In this document: positions 17,302-26,352 of the stretch, one piece after another | Layout of the letters: every line of letters starts with the position of its first letter | Numbering within the stretch: position 1 is the first letter of the stretch | Origin: Lysobacteraceae bacterium PS02065 | GTDB taxonomy: Bacteria > Pseudomonadota > Gammaproteobacteria > Xanthomonadales > Rhodanobacteraceae | Reading direction: 5' to 3' | DNA length: 64,000 nucleotides | NCBI GenBank assembly: GCA_029959555.1 | Contig: JASCPI010000019.1 | Coordinates: 19,497-83,496 of the forward strand | Program-made: the position numbers and the translations under genes | The notes under the pieces: generated by a model | What the model was told of the DNA's origin: nothing | The model's database searches: none | The model's input: only the letters and a program-made list of their open reading frames with translations

Positions 17302-19820
17302 GGCGCAGCGGCCTTCACGGGCGCCGACGTGGCGGGTGTCGCGCCGAGGTGCTGCTGCAGGAAGCCTGCGATCGCGCGCCACATCTGGTGCTGGTGGTCC
17401 TTGTCGCCGAGGCCATGGCCTTCGCCCGCGAACACGCGTCCCACCGGCGGGCGACCGGCCATGTCGAGCATGCGCTTGAGCCGGCGCGCATGCTCGAAAT
17501 CGACGCGAAGGTCCTCGTCGCCGTGCAGCAGCATGACCGGCACACGCAGGTCGCGGTAGCGGTACAGCGGCGACGTCTCGATCATCTGCGCCTCCTGCGT
17601 CTTCGGATCACCGACGACCTTCTCGAGCGCGGCGCGGCCTTCCTTCGAACGCCCGCCGTCGCTCGCGGTGAAGAACAGCAGGCGGTCGCTGACGCCGGCC
17701 GTCGAGACGACGCAGCGGTAGCGGTCGGGCCAGCGCACGGCCGAGACCAGCGACGAGTAACCGCCGTAGCTGAAGCCGATCGCGCACATGCGCGAGGCGT
17801 CGATGGGATGTTCGGCGAGCACGCGCGTGAGCGCGGCGTCGATGTCGTCCTCGATGAGGGTGCCGTGGTTGTGGTAGCCGGCCTCGCGGAACGCCTTGCC
17901 GTAGCCGCCCGAGCCGCGGAAGTTGACGCGCAGCACCGCGTAGCCGAGCGAGGCGATGAACTGCACGTCGCGTTCGAAATGCAGCGTGTCCTTGATGCCG
18001 ACCGGACCGCCGTGCGCGAGCACGACCAGCGGATGCGGTCCCGGCCCACGCGGCGTGGTGAGGTAGGACTCGATCGCCAGGCCGTCCTTGCCCTTGCTGT
18101 TGACGACGACGGTCGGCGCGAAGGCGCGGCCTGCGAGCCAGGGCATCGTCTCCTCGACGAGCGTCGCGCGTTTCTTGTCGACATCCAGGTGGTAGAGCGT
18201 CGCAGGCTGGTCGCTGCCGTCGACCCACAGCACGATCTGTTTGCCGTCGGTGCTGCGCTCGACCACCGCCACGGTGCGGCCCGGGAAGCTGCGCTCGAGG
18301 AGACCCGAGAACTCGCGCTCGTGGCGCTCGAAGTACTCGCTGACGAGGCGGCCTTCGAGGTAGTAGCGTGCGCCGATCGGACGGCGCTGACGGTCGTAGA
18401 TCGGCGTGACGACGTCGACGCCGGGCTTGCTGAAGAGGGTCTCGGTGACCTTGCGCGAGGCGATGTCGAACGCGACGAGCTCCTGCTGCGCGCGTCCCTC
18501 GTCGGACAGGCCGTAGATCGTGCGGCCGTCGTAAGACAGCGACATCGGCGAGAAGCCCGAGTCGCCGCGCAGGCGCATGATCTCGGTGAAACCTTCGGGA
18601 CCTGCGAGCATGAGCACGGGTTCGTCGTCGCGACGCACGATCGCCACGCGCAATGCGCCCTGCCCGTCCGCGTACCACCAGACATCGTCCTTGGTACCCG
18701 CGTTGAGCCGGTCCTTCATGCGCGGGTGGAATTTCTTCAGGGTCGCCGCGCTCGAGACGTCGACGCGGTGAACCATGAACTCGCCGCGATTGCCGTAGCT
18801 CGCGAACAGGATGTGGTTGGGATCGTGCGCGAGCACGTCGACGATGCGTCCCGCCTGCGGGATCTCGCCTCGTTCGAACGTGCGCCGTCCATCCCTGGCC
18901 TCCGAGATCGTGACGACGTTGATCCACTGCGGCAGGCTGCTTCGCCCGAGTGCGGCGAGCAGCGTGCGGTCCGACGCCCAGGACACCGACTGGAACGGAT
19001 AGTCGCTGCGCGCGACGCGGTACGAGGTGTCGTGGGCGAGGTCGAGCAGGTCGAGCACCCACGCGTCCTTGCCGTCCTCCTTGGTCTGCAGCGCGAGCAG
19101 TTCACCGGACGGACTCAGCTCGATGAGGCTCACGCGTTCGTCGCGCCAGAGTTCACCGGGTGGCAGCGGCAGCGTGCCGGGCTCGGGTGGCGGTGTGAAT
19201 TCCGGATACGGCGGCGGCTTCACGTCGGCGGCGGCGCGCTCGCGCTGGTAGAACGCGGGAAACGGATCCGGGTAGTGGCCGGTGTAGGCGAACGGGTACT
19301 GCTCGAGCAACGCAGCGTGCTCGGCCTGCAGCCAGTCGAGTGCGGCGAGGCCACGGTTGGAGACGTGGATGCGTGCGCGGAAGAAACCGAGCGGCCGATA
19401 GATGAGGTCGCCGGCGTAGGTGATCTGCCCGGGTTTGACCTCGAACTGGAACTCCTCGTCGTCCTCGAGGCCGTAGCCGAAGCCCGAGAACACATTGACC
19501 TTGTGCCAGCCGTAACGTCCTTCGTCGGCGACATACAGACGCAGCGTGCGCCCTTCGGGCAGCCGCGTGAGCACGCCGGCTCCGAACAGACGCCCGCCCT
19601 TGCGCACGTGCACGGCCGACAACGGCATCGACGAGTCGACCGCGATCAGCACGAGTCCCTGCTTCGGGCCGACCTTCGGCGTGTCGCCGGGATCCACGCG
19701 CTTCATCGCCAAGGCGAGCCCCGGCACCAGCAACACCACGATCATGACCACGCGCGCGAGCGCGAGCATCCCCTTCCCATGCCACGACCCGCCCTGCGGC
19801 GCGTGCTGCTCCGAGCGCAT
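17298..19820 (-). CDS. prolyl oligopeptidase (S9) family serine peptidase, exported
   Basis: The 840-residue enzyme begins at the ATG at 19820 (GGAGAGGTC ribosome-binding site) with a membrane segment about residues 17-38. Residues ~40-590 contain an N-terminal beta domain and WD-like repeats forming a propeller; the C-terminal ~250 residues are an alpha/beta hydrolase. Catalytic residues are visible: Ser in GFSYGGYSS (about 685), Asp in LLHGDEDLRVDF (about 774) and His in AGEGHGLGD (about 806). LAHGGPVGIKD contributes the oxyanion hole. Such enzymes hydrolyse short peptides or acylated peptides at the periplasmic face. The 130-residue N-terminal region before the propeller is longer than in canonical members and its role is unknown. 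Confidence 0.88.
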   Translation of the reverse strand: MRSEQHAPQGGSWHGKGMLALARVVMIVVLLVPGLALAMKRVDPGDTPKVGPKQGLVLIAVDSSMPLSAVHVRKGGRLFGAGVLTRLPEGRTLRLYVADEGRYGWHKVNVFSGFGYGLEDDEEFQFEVKPGQITYAGDLIYRPLGFFRARIHVSNRGLAALDWLQAEHAALLEQYPFAYTGHYPDPFPAFYQRERAAADVKPPPYPEFTPPPEPGTLPLPPGELWRDERVSLIELSPSGELLALQTKEDGKDAWVLDLLDLAHDTSYRVARSDYPFQSVSWASDRTLLAALGRSSLPQWINVVTISEARDGRRTFERGEIPQAGRIVDVLAHDPNHILFASYGNRGEFMVHRVDVSSAATLKKFHPRMKDRLNAGTKDDVWWYADGQGALRVAIVRRDDEPVLMLAGPEGFTEIMRLRGDSGFSPMSLSYDGRTIYGLSDEGRAQQELVAFDIASRKVTETLFSKPGVDVVTPIYDRQRRPIGARYYLEGRLVSEYFERHEREFSGLLERSFPGRTVAVVERSTDGKQIVLWVDGSDQPATLYHLDVDKKRATLVEETMPWLAGRAFAPTVVVNSKGKDGLAIESYLTTPRGPGPHPLVVLAHGGPVGIKDTLHFERDVQFIASLGYAVLRVNFRGSGGYGKAFREAGYHNHGTLIEDDIDAALTRVLAEHPIDASRMCAIGFSYGGYSSLVSAVRWPDRYRCVVSTAGVSDRLLFFTASDGGRSKEGRAALEKVVGDPKTQEAQMIETSPLYRYRDLRVPVMLLHGDEDLRVDFEHARRLKRMLDMAGRPPVGRVFAGEGHGLGDKDHQHQMWRAIAGFLQQHLGATPATSAPVKAAAP

Positions 19821-20037
19821 GACCTCTCCGTTTTCCCCTTGGCGCCGGCGACTGCGGCGCCATCGGAGCTTAGTCGGAAATCGCGCGCGGGTCAGCGGGG
19901 TCCGACGATGCAATCGAGGCGCCATACCGTCGCGGCACAAGCTGCAACCCTGACGGGTTCACGAAGCTTGCCGGCGAGCACCCCGAAGCGGTGATGCCAC
20001 CGTACGCGGACCCGGGTCGCGAGTATCGCGACCCGGG

Positions 20038-20952
20038 TCAGTCCGTCGGCACGTCGTCCGTCTCGTCGGGCTCGCGATGCTCGGCCTTGTCGATCTTCTG
20101 CTGCGCTTCGACGCGGCTGTCGCTGACCGCGGGCAGCGCGTCCGGCTTGGCGAGCAGCAGGGCGGGATCGATGCGCTGGCCGAGCCAGCGCAGGCCGAGA
20201 TGCAGATGCGGCCCGGTCGCGCGGCCACTGCCGCCGATCGTGCCGATGGCCTGGCCGCGCTTGACCGTGTCGCCGTCCTTCACCTGCAGCTTGTCGAGGT
20301 GGAAGAACATCGTGATCAGACCACCGCCGTGGTCGAGATAGACCGCGTTGCCCGTGTAGAAGTGGTCGGCCGCGAGCAGCACGGTGCCGTCGGCCGGTGC
20401 CTTGACCGGCGTACCGAGCGGGACCGGATAGTCGCGCCCGCTGTGCAGGCTCTTGTGGGTGGCGTCGAACGTGCGCTCGCTGCCGAAGTCATCCTCGCTC
20501 TTCGGCAGCTTGCCGGCCGGAGACGCCAGCGGCAGCGAGAAACGGGCCTCGCCGTCGCCGCCCTTCAAGGCCTTGGCGACGGCCTCGCGCTCGGTCGCGG
20601 CGCGCTTCGTGTCCTCGGGCGACACGTCGAGGAAGCGCGAGAGCTTCTCGGGCAGCGGCATGTCGACCTTGGGGAAATCGGTCTTCTGCACCACGAGCGT
20701 GCCGAGGTGCTGCTTGCCGTCCTGGTCCCACAGCGCGATCTCGTGCGCGCCGGGGCGCGTGCGGATGTCGACCGGGTAGTAGCAGGTGGCATCGACGGCC
20801 GCATAGCGCTTGCCGTAGACGCCGCATTCCTTCGCGGCGAGGCCGCTCCAGCGCGCGACACCGCCCTGCTGGGCGGTGACGACATCGGCAGCGAGGGCAT
20901 GCATCGGCAACGCGAGCGCGCCGACGAGCGCGATCGACAAGGCGGTTCTCAT
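20038..20952 (-). CDS. M23 (LytM) family zinc peptidase, periplasmic
   Basis: The 304-residue protein has a signal peptide ending ALAAD and a C-terminal LytM domain with its zinc site: HSGRDYPVPLGTPVKAPADG (His and Asp), then HLDKLQVKDGDTVKRGQ, and TGPHLHLGLRW (HLH). The N-terminal ~150 residues are an accessory domain. M23 peptidases cleave peptidoglycan cross-bridges or activate amidases. Both HxxxD and HxH ligands are present, so it is probably catalytically competent rather than a degenerate EnvC-like activator. The C-terminal tail is acidic (TDDV). It is a single gene with a GGGAGGAC ribosome-binding site. Confidence 0.88.
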   Translation of the reverse strand: MRTALSIALVGALALPMHALAADVVTAQQGGVARWSGLAAKECGVYGKRYAAVDATCYYPVDIRTRPGAHEIALWDQDGKQHLGTLVVQKTDFPKVDMPLPEKLSRFLDVSPEDTKRAATEREAVAKALKGGDGEARFSLPLASPAGKLPKSEDDFGSERTFDATHKSLHSGRDYPVPLGTPVKAPADGTVLLAADHFYTGNAVYLDHGGGLITMFFHLDKLQVKDGDTVKRGQAIGTIGGSGRATGPHLHLGLRWLGQRIDPALLLAKPDALPAVSDSRVEAQQKIDKAEHREPDETDDVPTD

Positions 20953-21031
20953 GGCGTCCTCCCACGCGGTACGGAAGGACGCAACCTAGCGCTGCGGTGC
21001 CGAACCGCAGCCGAACCAGCTCGGTCCCGGA

Positions 21032-21592
21032 TCAGGCCTTCACGCGCGCGATCCACGCGGCGTAGCGGTCGACCCACTTGTCGAGGAAGGCCTTCGTGTC
21101 GGGGTTGGCGACGCGACCCTCGGCGTCGAACAGCTCGGGCTTCCACGAGAAATACATCTCGGGCGCGCCCATCAGCGCCATGTCGCAGGCCGTGACCACG
21201 CTGCGCAGGCCGGCCTGTGCGACCGCGGTGCCGATGCCGCCCGGACTCGTGCCGACGATCGCCGCGGGCTTGCCGATCCAGCAGCTCTCGCCGCGCGGCC
21301 GCGTGCCCCAGTCGATCACGTTCTTGATCGCGGGCGTGTAGCCGCGGTTGTACTCGGGCGTCACGAACAGCACCGCATCGGCGGCGCGCACCTGCACCTT
21401 GAAGCGCGCGACCGCCTCGGGCGGATCGGCCCAGAGATCCTCGTTGTAGAGCGGCAGGTCGTCGATGCGCACGGACTCGAACGCGAGGCGACCCTCGGCT
21501 AGCGCGCCGAGCGCACCGGCGAACGTCTTGTTGATCGACGCCTTGCGCAGCGAACCGACGATGACGGCGACGGTAGGAACGGAAGCGGACAT
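21032..21592 (-). CDS. NADPH-dependent FMN reductase (flavodoxin-fold)
   Basis: The 186-residue product matches the NADPH-dependent FMN/quinone reductase family (YieF/ChrR-like): GSLRKASINKTFAGAL binds the FMN phosphate, LFVTPEYNRGYTPAIKNVIDW is the diagnostic segment, and KPAAIVGTSPGGIGT lies near the isoalloxazine. Such soluble enzymes reduce quinones, azo dyes or chromate and lower oxidative stress. I start it at the ATG at 21592; the upstream codons of the longer frame lack family features. Length fits. It is separate from the carotenoid-oxygenase gene upstream by about 280 bases that contain a hairpin and a repeat. Confidence 0.88.
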   Translation of the reverse strand: MSASVPTVAVIVGSLRKASINKTFAGALGALAEGRLAFESVRIDDLPLYNEDLWADPPEAVARFKVQVRAADAVLFVTPEYNRGYTPAIKNVIDWGTRPRGESCWIGKPAAIVGTSPGGIGTAVAQAGLRSVVTACDMALMGAPEMYFSWKPELFDAEGRVANPDTKAFLDKWVDRYAAWIARVKA

Positions 21593-21671
21593 GCGGGCGG
21601 ACTCCTCGTGGACTGGGAGGAGCGTGCCACAAAGGTGTGGCGTGCATGTGCATGACGGCCACTCCACATGA

Positions 21672-21701
21672 GCGGAGCAACCGCCCCGGTGGTTGCTCCG
21701 C
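21672..21701. terminator. perfect 11-bp hairpin, possible terminator
   Basis: GCGGAGCAACC (21672-21682) pairs exactly with GGTTGCTCCGC (21691-21701) with an 8-base loop. It has no T-run on either strand, so it may be a transcript-stabilising or bidirectional structure rather than a classic terminator. It lies downstream of the carotenoid-oxygenase gene on the minus strand. Confidence 0.4.
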
Positions 21702-21761
21702 ATAAGACGTCGATGACACGTTTGGCCGGATTTTTTTGCGGGTTTCTCCTGCGATCTCTCT

Positions 21762-21812
21762 CGTCATCCCGGCGGCTCTCAACAGCCGAATGGCTGGTCA
21801 AGCCGGGTGACG
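21762..21812 (+). repeat. REP-like palindrome, long-loop variant
   Basis: CGTCATCCCGGC at 21762 is separated from AAGCCGGG by the insert GGCTCTCAACAGCC-GAATGGCTGGTC, which itself forms a small hairpin (CAGCC/GGCTG). The same variant occurs at 26023. It stands alone without an inverted partner. Confidence 0.7.
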
Positions 21813-21875
21813 ATCCGTCCACGATCGACACCATGCCACCACTGCACAATGTGCTGCTGAGTCCGCATCGCTGGC

Positions 21876-23378
21876 TCACGCCGCCGCGAACGTCCCGTGG
21901 AAGCCGAGCGGAAACGTGTAAGGCACCCAGGCCTGCGCGACCGGCCCGGCCGCGACGCGGCGCGCATCGAGGATCGCGACACCGCTGCGGCCGCGCGCAT
22001 GGTCGAGCAGCGTGCCGACCAGCCAGCCGTCGTCGGGCTTCGTGCTGCCGCGGCGCGGCACGAACACGTGTTCCTCGGCGAGGATGTCACGGCCGTAGCG
22101 ATGCACCTCGCGCATGCCGCGCTCGGGATCGAGCATGGCCACGGCGTTGAAGTACGGCGACGACGATTCGCCCGCGCGCGTCGGCGCGTACAGGCGCGCC
22201 GGGCGGTCGCCGCGGGTGCGTGCGTCGAACAGCGGGAATTCGATGCCGTCACCGGCGAGCGTTTCCCAGTGTGCCTTGCCGCTCTTCAGGTCCAGGTGCA
22301 GCTCGACGAGACGGGTCGGTTTCGGCGACTGGCCATCGTGACCTTGCATCGCCGCCTTCATCGGCGAGCGCGCCTCGTCGGGGTCGAGGTGCTGCACGGT
22401 GCGCATGACGATGCGGCCGCGGCGCTCGAACGCATCGCCGAAGTGGTACGCGGTGGTGAAACCGGTCTCGAACCAGCGTGCCTTCGACGGCGTGGCCTTG
22501 TCGACTACGGCGACGCGGCAGGCGCGCGACGACGCGAAGCGCATGCGGTCGAAGAACGAACCGCCCTGTCCGAAGTCGACCGGGATCAGCATGAAGACGA
22601 GGTGGCGATCGGTCATCGCGAACGCGTGCAGGTAGCCGGGCTCGGGCGTCTCGAGCACGTCGGCCGAGATCAGCGCGCCGCGCGCATTGACGTGCCAGAC
22701 CAGCAGGCCGTTGCCGCCCATCATCGCGATCGAACCGAAGTTCCACGACGAACCGTCGCGGTCGACCAGCGGATGCGCCGAGAACGGCACTGCGGCGAGG
22801 TCCGGGCGCCAGGTGACCGGACCCAGCGTCGCGAGCGAATCCGGATCGAGCTCGAACGCCGAGCCCGCCTCGCACAGCGCGAACAGGCGGTCGCCGATCA
22901 CCGTGACCGCGGTATTGGCCGTGTTCGCATCGTCGTTGTTGCGGATCGGCAGCGGGTTCGGGACCGTCGTGCCGGCAGCGAGCGTCGCGAAGCGGCCCAG
23001 TGTCTTCTCGCGCTCGAACTTGGGCGTCGCGACCATGCGGCCACGGTGCACGACGCGACCGTCGCCGAAGCGCCAGCCGTGGACCATGCCGTCGCCGTCG
23101 AACCAGTGCTCGTAGCGGAAGCCGTCGCGCTCGAACCAGGCCGGCCCGTTGCGGTACAGCGTGCCCGCGAACCCGTCGGGCAGGCGGCCTTCGAGCGTCG
23201 CCCGCGTCGGGCCGAGCGCCTCGGCCGACACCTGCCGCCAGCCGGCCATCCACGGATGGCGCTCGAGACCGGCCGCGAACTGTGCCGGATCCCCGGCGAA
23301 CGCACGCGTGGCCGGACCGGCCACGGCGAGCGCGGCACTGGCGGAGAGCAGGTCGAGCAGGAAGCGGCGGCGGTTCAT
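21876..23378 (-). CDS. carotenoid oxygenase (RPE65 family), Tat-exported
   Basis: The 500-residue protein starts MNRRRFLLDLLSASAALAVAG, a Tat-type signal. The mature part is a seven-bladed propeller of the carotenoid cleavage dioxygenase family: GTLYRNGPAWFERDGFRYEHWFDGDGMVHG near the N-terminus, then histidines in FSAHPLVD (about 198), YLHAFAMTD (about 247), TAYHFGDAF (about 313) and the final LGFHGTF (about 494), which fit the four Fe(II)-binding His. The reaction would be oxidative cleavage of a double bond in a carotenoid, apocarotenoid or stilbene. The location in the periplasm is unusual. No carotenoid biosynthesis gene lies nearby in the window, so the substrate is open. Confidence 0.88.
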   Translation of the reverse strand: MNRRRFLLDLLSASAALAVAGPATRAFAGDPAQFAAGLERHPWMAGWRQVSAEALGPTRATLEGRLPDGFAGTLYRNGPAWFERDGFRYEHWFDGDGMVHGWRFGDGRVVHRGRMVATPKFEREKTLGRFATLAAGTTVPNPLPIRNNDDANTANTAVTVIGDRLFALCEAGSAFELDPDSLATLGPVTWRPDLAAVPFSAHPLVDRDGSSWNFGSIAMMGGNGLLVWHVNARGALISADVLETPEPGYLHAFAMTDRHLVFMLIPVDFGQGGSFFDRMRFASSRACRVAVVDKATPSKARWFETGFTTAYHFGDAFERRGRIVMRTVQHLDPDEARSPMKAAMQGHDGQSPKPTRLVELHLDLKSGKAHWETLAGDGIEFPLFDARTRGDRPARLYAPTRAGESSSPYFNAVAMLDPERGMREVHRYGRDILAEEHVFVPRRGSTKPDDGWLVGTLLDHARGRSGVAILDARRVAAGPVAQAWVPYTFPLGFHGTFAAA

Positions 23379-23403
23379 GGCGGGCTCCTCGGAAGGGCGG
23401 GGA

Positions 23404-23823
23404 TCAGCGGATCGCGACGTCGACGGTGGTGTCGCCGTCGAACGCGAACGCGGCTTCGTCGAAGGTCGGCTTGCGCATCACGTTCGGGTTGTTGCTGAAG
23501 CCGTAGCCCTCGGTCGGCATGCCGAGCATGTTGGTATCGAGCTGGCCGTTGCCGTTCTCGTCGTGCACGACCATGACCGCGTAGCGGCCCGGCGCGACGT
23601 CGGCGAACACGGCGCGTGCGGTCGCGCCCTGCGCGGCGACGATCGTCGCGGCGACCGGCTTGGCGCCACCGTCGTAACCGTTCGCATCGACGAGCGCGAT
23701 GCGCAGCTCGCCCTTCGCGGCGCGGATGCCGGTGAGGTCGACCGACAGCGTGGCGGCCTGCGCCGAGGCGGCGAGCACGGTGGACGCGGCGACGAGGGCG
23801 AGGGCGTGGCGGATGCGGTTCAT
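23404..23823 (-). CDS. DUF2141 domain-containing exported protein
   Basis: The 139-residue protein has a signal peptide (MNRIRHALALVAASTVLAASAQA) and a beta-sandwich with the DUF2141 pattern: GELRIALVDANGYD, then the highly conserved FADVAPGRYAVMVVHDENGNGQLDTNMLGMPTEGYGFSNN. Such proteins are periplasmic or secreted with unknown function. It lies 25 bases upstream of the carotenoid oxygenase on the same strand, so the two are almost certainly one operon, as I recall is common for this pair. DUF2141 proteins often accompany carotenoid genes, suggesting a role in carotenoid handling. Confidence 0.9.
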   Translation of the reverse strand: MNRIRHALALVAASTVLAASAQAATLSVDLTGIRAAKGELRIALVDANGYDGGAKPVAATIVAAQGATARAVFADVAPGRYAVMVVHDENGNGQLDTNMLGMPTEGYGFSNNPNVMRKPTFDEAAFAFDGDTTVDVAIR

Positions 23824-23974
23824 CGTGGTCTCCTTCGGTGGCGGGGTGTGGAGCCAGTGTCGGCGCCGGCGCCCGTGTGGTCAGGGGCCAGCCGTCACCG
23901 ATCCGACCTGCCGGAAGTCACCTCGTGCGTCCGATGGATTGCCGCGTGGCATGCCTGCAGGTCAGCATGCGGCC

Positions 23975-25090
23975 ATGAGCACTGCGCTGCGCCGCCTCGT
24001 CGAACCCCTTTGCCTCGCCGGCCTCTTCACGATCGGCGCGGTCGCGCTGTCGATGCGCTATGTCTCGCCCGATCGTCTCGCGCTCGCGAGCACGCTGCTC
24101 GCGGTGTACGCGGCCTGCTTCGTCGCGGTGACCGCACTCGAACCACGCCGGCGCACGATCACGCATGGCCTGCTCGCACTGATGCCGCTCGTGGCGCTGA
24201 CGCTGATCGTGATCGATCCGCGCACGGGTACGGCGCCGGTGCTGCTGGTGATCTGGACCGCCGCCGCGATGGCGACCTGGTCGCCACGCACCACGTTCAT
24301 CGCGGTCGCGACGGCCGACATCGTCTATTACCTGATCCTGCGCGAGATCGCGGGCTTCTCGTCGCCGCTCATGTCGGTGCTGATCTTCGCGGGCTTCCAG
24401 GCGTTCGCGGCGCTGTGCATGCACTACGCCAAGAGTGCCGAACGCGCACGCGACCGTCTCGCGCTCGTCAACGCCGACCTGCTCGCGACACGTGCCCTGT
24501 TCGCCGAGAGCGCGCGCGATGCCGAACGCCTGCGCGTGACGCGCGAGCTGCACGACGTCGCTGGCCACACGCTCACGGCGATGCGCCTGAACCTGCGCGC
24601 GATGGCCGCGGATCCCGCATTGGCCGGTCGCGAAGACCTGCGCATCGTCGACCAGCTCGCGGCAGAACTCATGGGCGAGCTGCGCGGCGTCGTGCAGGCC
24701 TTGCGCGACACGCGTGGACTCGACATCGCGACGGCGCTGCACGCGCTCGCCGCGCCGTTGCCGAAGCCGACGCTGCATCTGGATCTCGCGCCTGGCCTGC
24801 AGATCGCCGATACGGCGATCGCCGAGACGGTGCTGCGCGTCGTGCAGGAGACGCTGACCAATGCCGCGCGTCATGCCGGAGCGGACACGCTGCAGGTCTC
24901 GCTGCGGCGTGACGGCGATGCTCTCGTGCTCGTCGCCGAAGATGATGGCCGCGTGCGTGGACCCCTGCGTGAGGGCAACGGCATCGCCGGCATGCGCGAA
25001 CGCGTGGCCGAACTCGGCGGCACGCTCGCGATCTCGACCGGCGCGCGCGGCGGGCTTCGGGTCGAGGCACGTTTATCGATGGAGCGGTGA
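23975..25090 (+). CDS. sensor histidine kinase, NarL/HisKA_3 type, orphan
   Basis: The 371-residue protein starts at the ATG at 23975 and has about five membrane segments in its first 150 residues. The HisKA_3 helix follows, with phosphoacceptor His in RVTRELHDVAGHTLTAMRLNL (about residue 191). The ATPase domain shows N-box VVQETLTNAARHAG, an EDDGRV D-box and G-box GNGIAGMRERVAELGG. It belongs to the DesK/NarX-like branch. No response regulator is visible on either side, although such kinases usually overlap one, so either the regulator is elsewhere or the gene was separated from it. The signal is unknown; membrane fluidity is a possibility for DesK-like kinases. Confidence 0.9.
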   Translation: MSTALRRLVEPLCLAGLFTIGAVALSMRYVSPDRLALASTLLAVYAACFVAVTALEPRRRTITHGLLALMPLVALTLIVIDPRTGTAPVLLVIWTAAAMATWSPRTTFIAVATADIVYYLILREIAGFSSPLMSVLIFAGFQAFAALCMHYAKSAERARDRLALVNADLLATRALFAESARDAERLRVTRELHDVAGHTLTAMRLNLRAMAADPALAGREDLRIVDQLAAELMGELRGVVQALRDTRGLDIATALHALAAPLPKPTLHLDLAPGLQIADTAIAETVLRVVQETLTNAARHAGADTLQVSLRRDGDALVLVAEDDGRVRGPLREGNGIAGMRERVAELGGTLAISTGARGGLRVEARLSMER

Positions 25091-25128
25091 CGTCATTGGC
25101 GCGATCCGTGGCCGGGTCGTCGCGATCC

Positions 25129-25217
25129 ACGGCGGAATCGCCTGCGGCGGTTCCGCCCTACCCGACGTCGTGACGTGCCCCTGTAGGGCGGAACCCGCAC
25201 AGCGGATTCCGCCGTGA
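25129..25217. repeat. second palindromic repeat family, inverted pair
   Basis: CACGGCGGAATCGCCTGC...GTTCCGCCCTAC at 25129-25160 is followed by an inverted partner GTAGGGCGGAACCCGCA...GATTCCGCCGTG ending at 25217. The whole unit is a large imperfect palindrome of about 89 bases. A second copy lies at 40459-40553. Both sit just behind the 3' end of a plus-strand gene. Confidence 0.7.
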
Positions 25218-25355
25218 GGCGACGCGCAGGTGACAGACGCTCGATCAGGAGCGTCGCATGGCAACTCGGTGATCGAATGGTGTCGGCGTGACGGCGACCC
25301 TCCGACTCCGAGGCCCTCGTGCGATCGCATCGCCATCGATGCGACCTGCGTGGCG

Positions 25356-25931
25356 TCAATCGTGTTCCGGAGTCGCGAAGCCGAGCCTCGATCGCCAGAC
25401 GACAAGGACACGCTGTGCTTCCGCCTTGTCGGTGAACGCGCCCATCTCGATGGGCGGCGCCGACGCGAGCGCAATGACGATCGCGAACGTGCGTGGGCCG
25501 TCCTCGGGATCGTGTGCATGGAGTTCGACCGTGCGGATCGCCTCGCTCGCATGGACATGCTCGCACACGCCGGTGGCGGGGGCACGCGTGGTGCGCACCA
25601 GTCCGCGGCCCGCGTGCTCGAGGCGTACGGCCTGCATCGGCAGGAACAGCGCGATACGCAGGCAGAACGCGCCGAAACCGACGAACGCGAGGATGCCGAC
25701 CACCGACGCCACCACGCCGCCGATCTTCGCCGCGGTATCGATCGGCCGCATGTCGAACGCGAGCCACGCGAAGAACGGCGAGAACGAGAACGCGAGCACG
25801 CCGGCGATCATCGCGGCGATGCGCACGCCGCGCTGGCTGCCGTGCTCCTCGTAGATCAACGCATCGCGGGTTTCGGTGAAGGTGAAGGCGGGCATGGGGG
25901 GCTGCCTGATGTTGTCGTCCAACGTTGGCAT
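25356..25931 (-). CDS. hypothetical membrane protein
   Basis: The 191-residue frame begins at 25931, or at an internal ATG 36 bases later. It contains three hydrophobic segments (VRIAAMIAGVLAFSFSPFFAWLAF, AKIGGVVASVVGILAFVGFGAFCL and a short one), followed by a soluble C-terminal domain (EAIRTVELHAHDPEDGPRTFAIVIALASAPPIEMGAFTDK). I do not recognise the family; the arrangement recalls PH-like or DUF3592-style membrane proteins in which two segments precede a beta-domain. The gene is flanked by repeats on both sides, is not in an operon and no regulatory site is evident. Confidence 0.5.
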   Translation of the reverse strand: MPTLDDNIRQPPMPAFTFTETRDALIYEEHGSQRGVRIAAMIAGVLAFSFSPFFAWLAFDMRPIDTAAKIGGVVASVVGILAFVGFGAFCLRIALFLPMQAVRLEHAGRGLVRTTRAPATGVCEHVHASEAIRTVELHAHDPEDGPRTFAIVIALASAPPIEMGAFTDKAEAQRVLVVWRSRLGFATPEHD

Positions 25932-26022
25932 GTTCGCCGCTCGGGAGTGTGGCTCCGCAACCGTTCCAGAATCGGCGTCGCGAGCTCGAGCTTGCGCCTC
26001 GACACGAGAATGCCTTACCTAC

Positions 26023-26230
26023 CGTCATCCGGCGGCTCTCAACAGCCGAATGGCTGGTCAAGCCGGGATCCCCTTGAGCCTTTGGAGGATGTGACCGGCC
26101 GACCCTTACGCACAACTCCATTCCAGCTTTGCAGGAATCCGCAACGATTCACATCGACGAACGCTCAAGGGGATCCCGGCTTTCGCCGGGATGACGGCGT
26201 GAAAGGCTTTTGCCGGGATGACGGTGTGAA
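26023..26230. repeat. REP-like inverted pair, one arm with long loop
   Basis: A forward copy at 26023-26081 has the long-loop insert seen at 21762 and the tail CCCCTTGAGC. A canonical reverse copy lies at 26161-26196 (ACGCTCAAGGGGATCCCGGC...GGGATGACG), then a third short copy at 26208-26223. This fills a region of about 420 bases without a gene between the membrane protein and RmuC. Confidence 0.75.
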
Positions 26231-26352
26231 GGCGGGGTGGGTGACCTGAGCTCGCAACGCCCCTGCGCTGCTTGGCCCTGGGACAGCGCGGCCCTCAAAC
26301 GAGAATCCCTCTCTCCGAGACGATCACCCGCGACACACGAGAACCCCGTCCC

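Noticed and set aside
16263..19994. 1243-codon plus-strand frame
   Set aside because: It is antisense to the S9 peptidase and shows no fold; composition is that of a reverse-complement shadow. The catalytic triad is on the minus strand.
21716..21760. CCGGATTTTTTTGCGGG as a terminator
   Set aside because: The T-run follows no stable stem on the plus strand and no plus-strand gene ends here.
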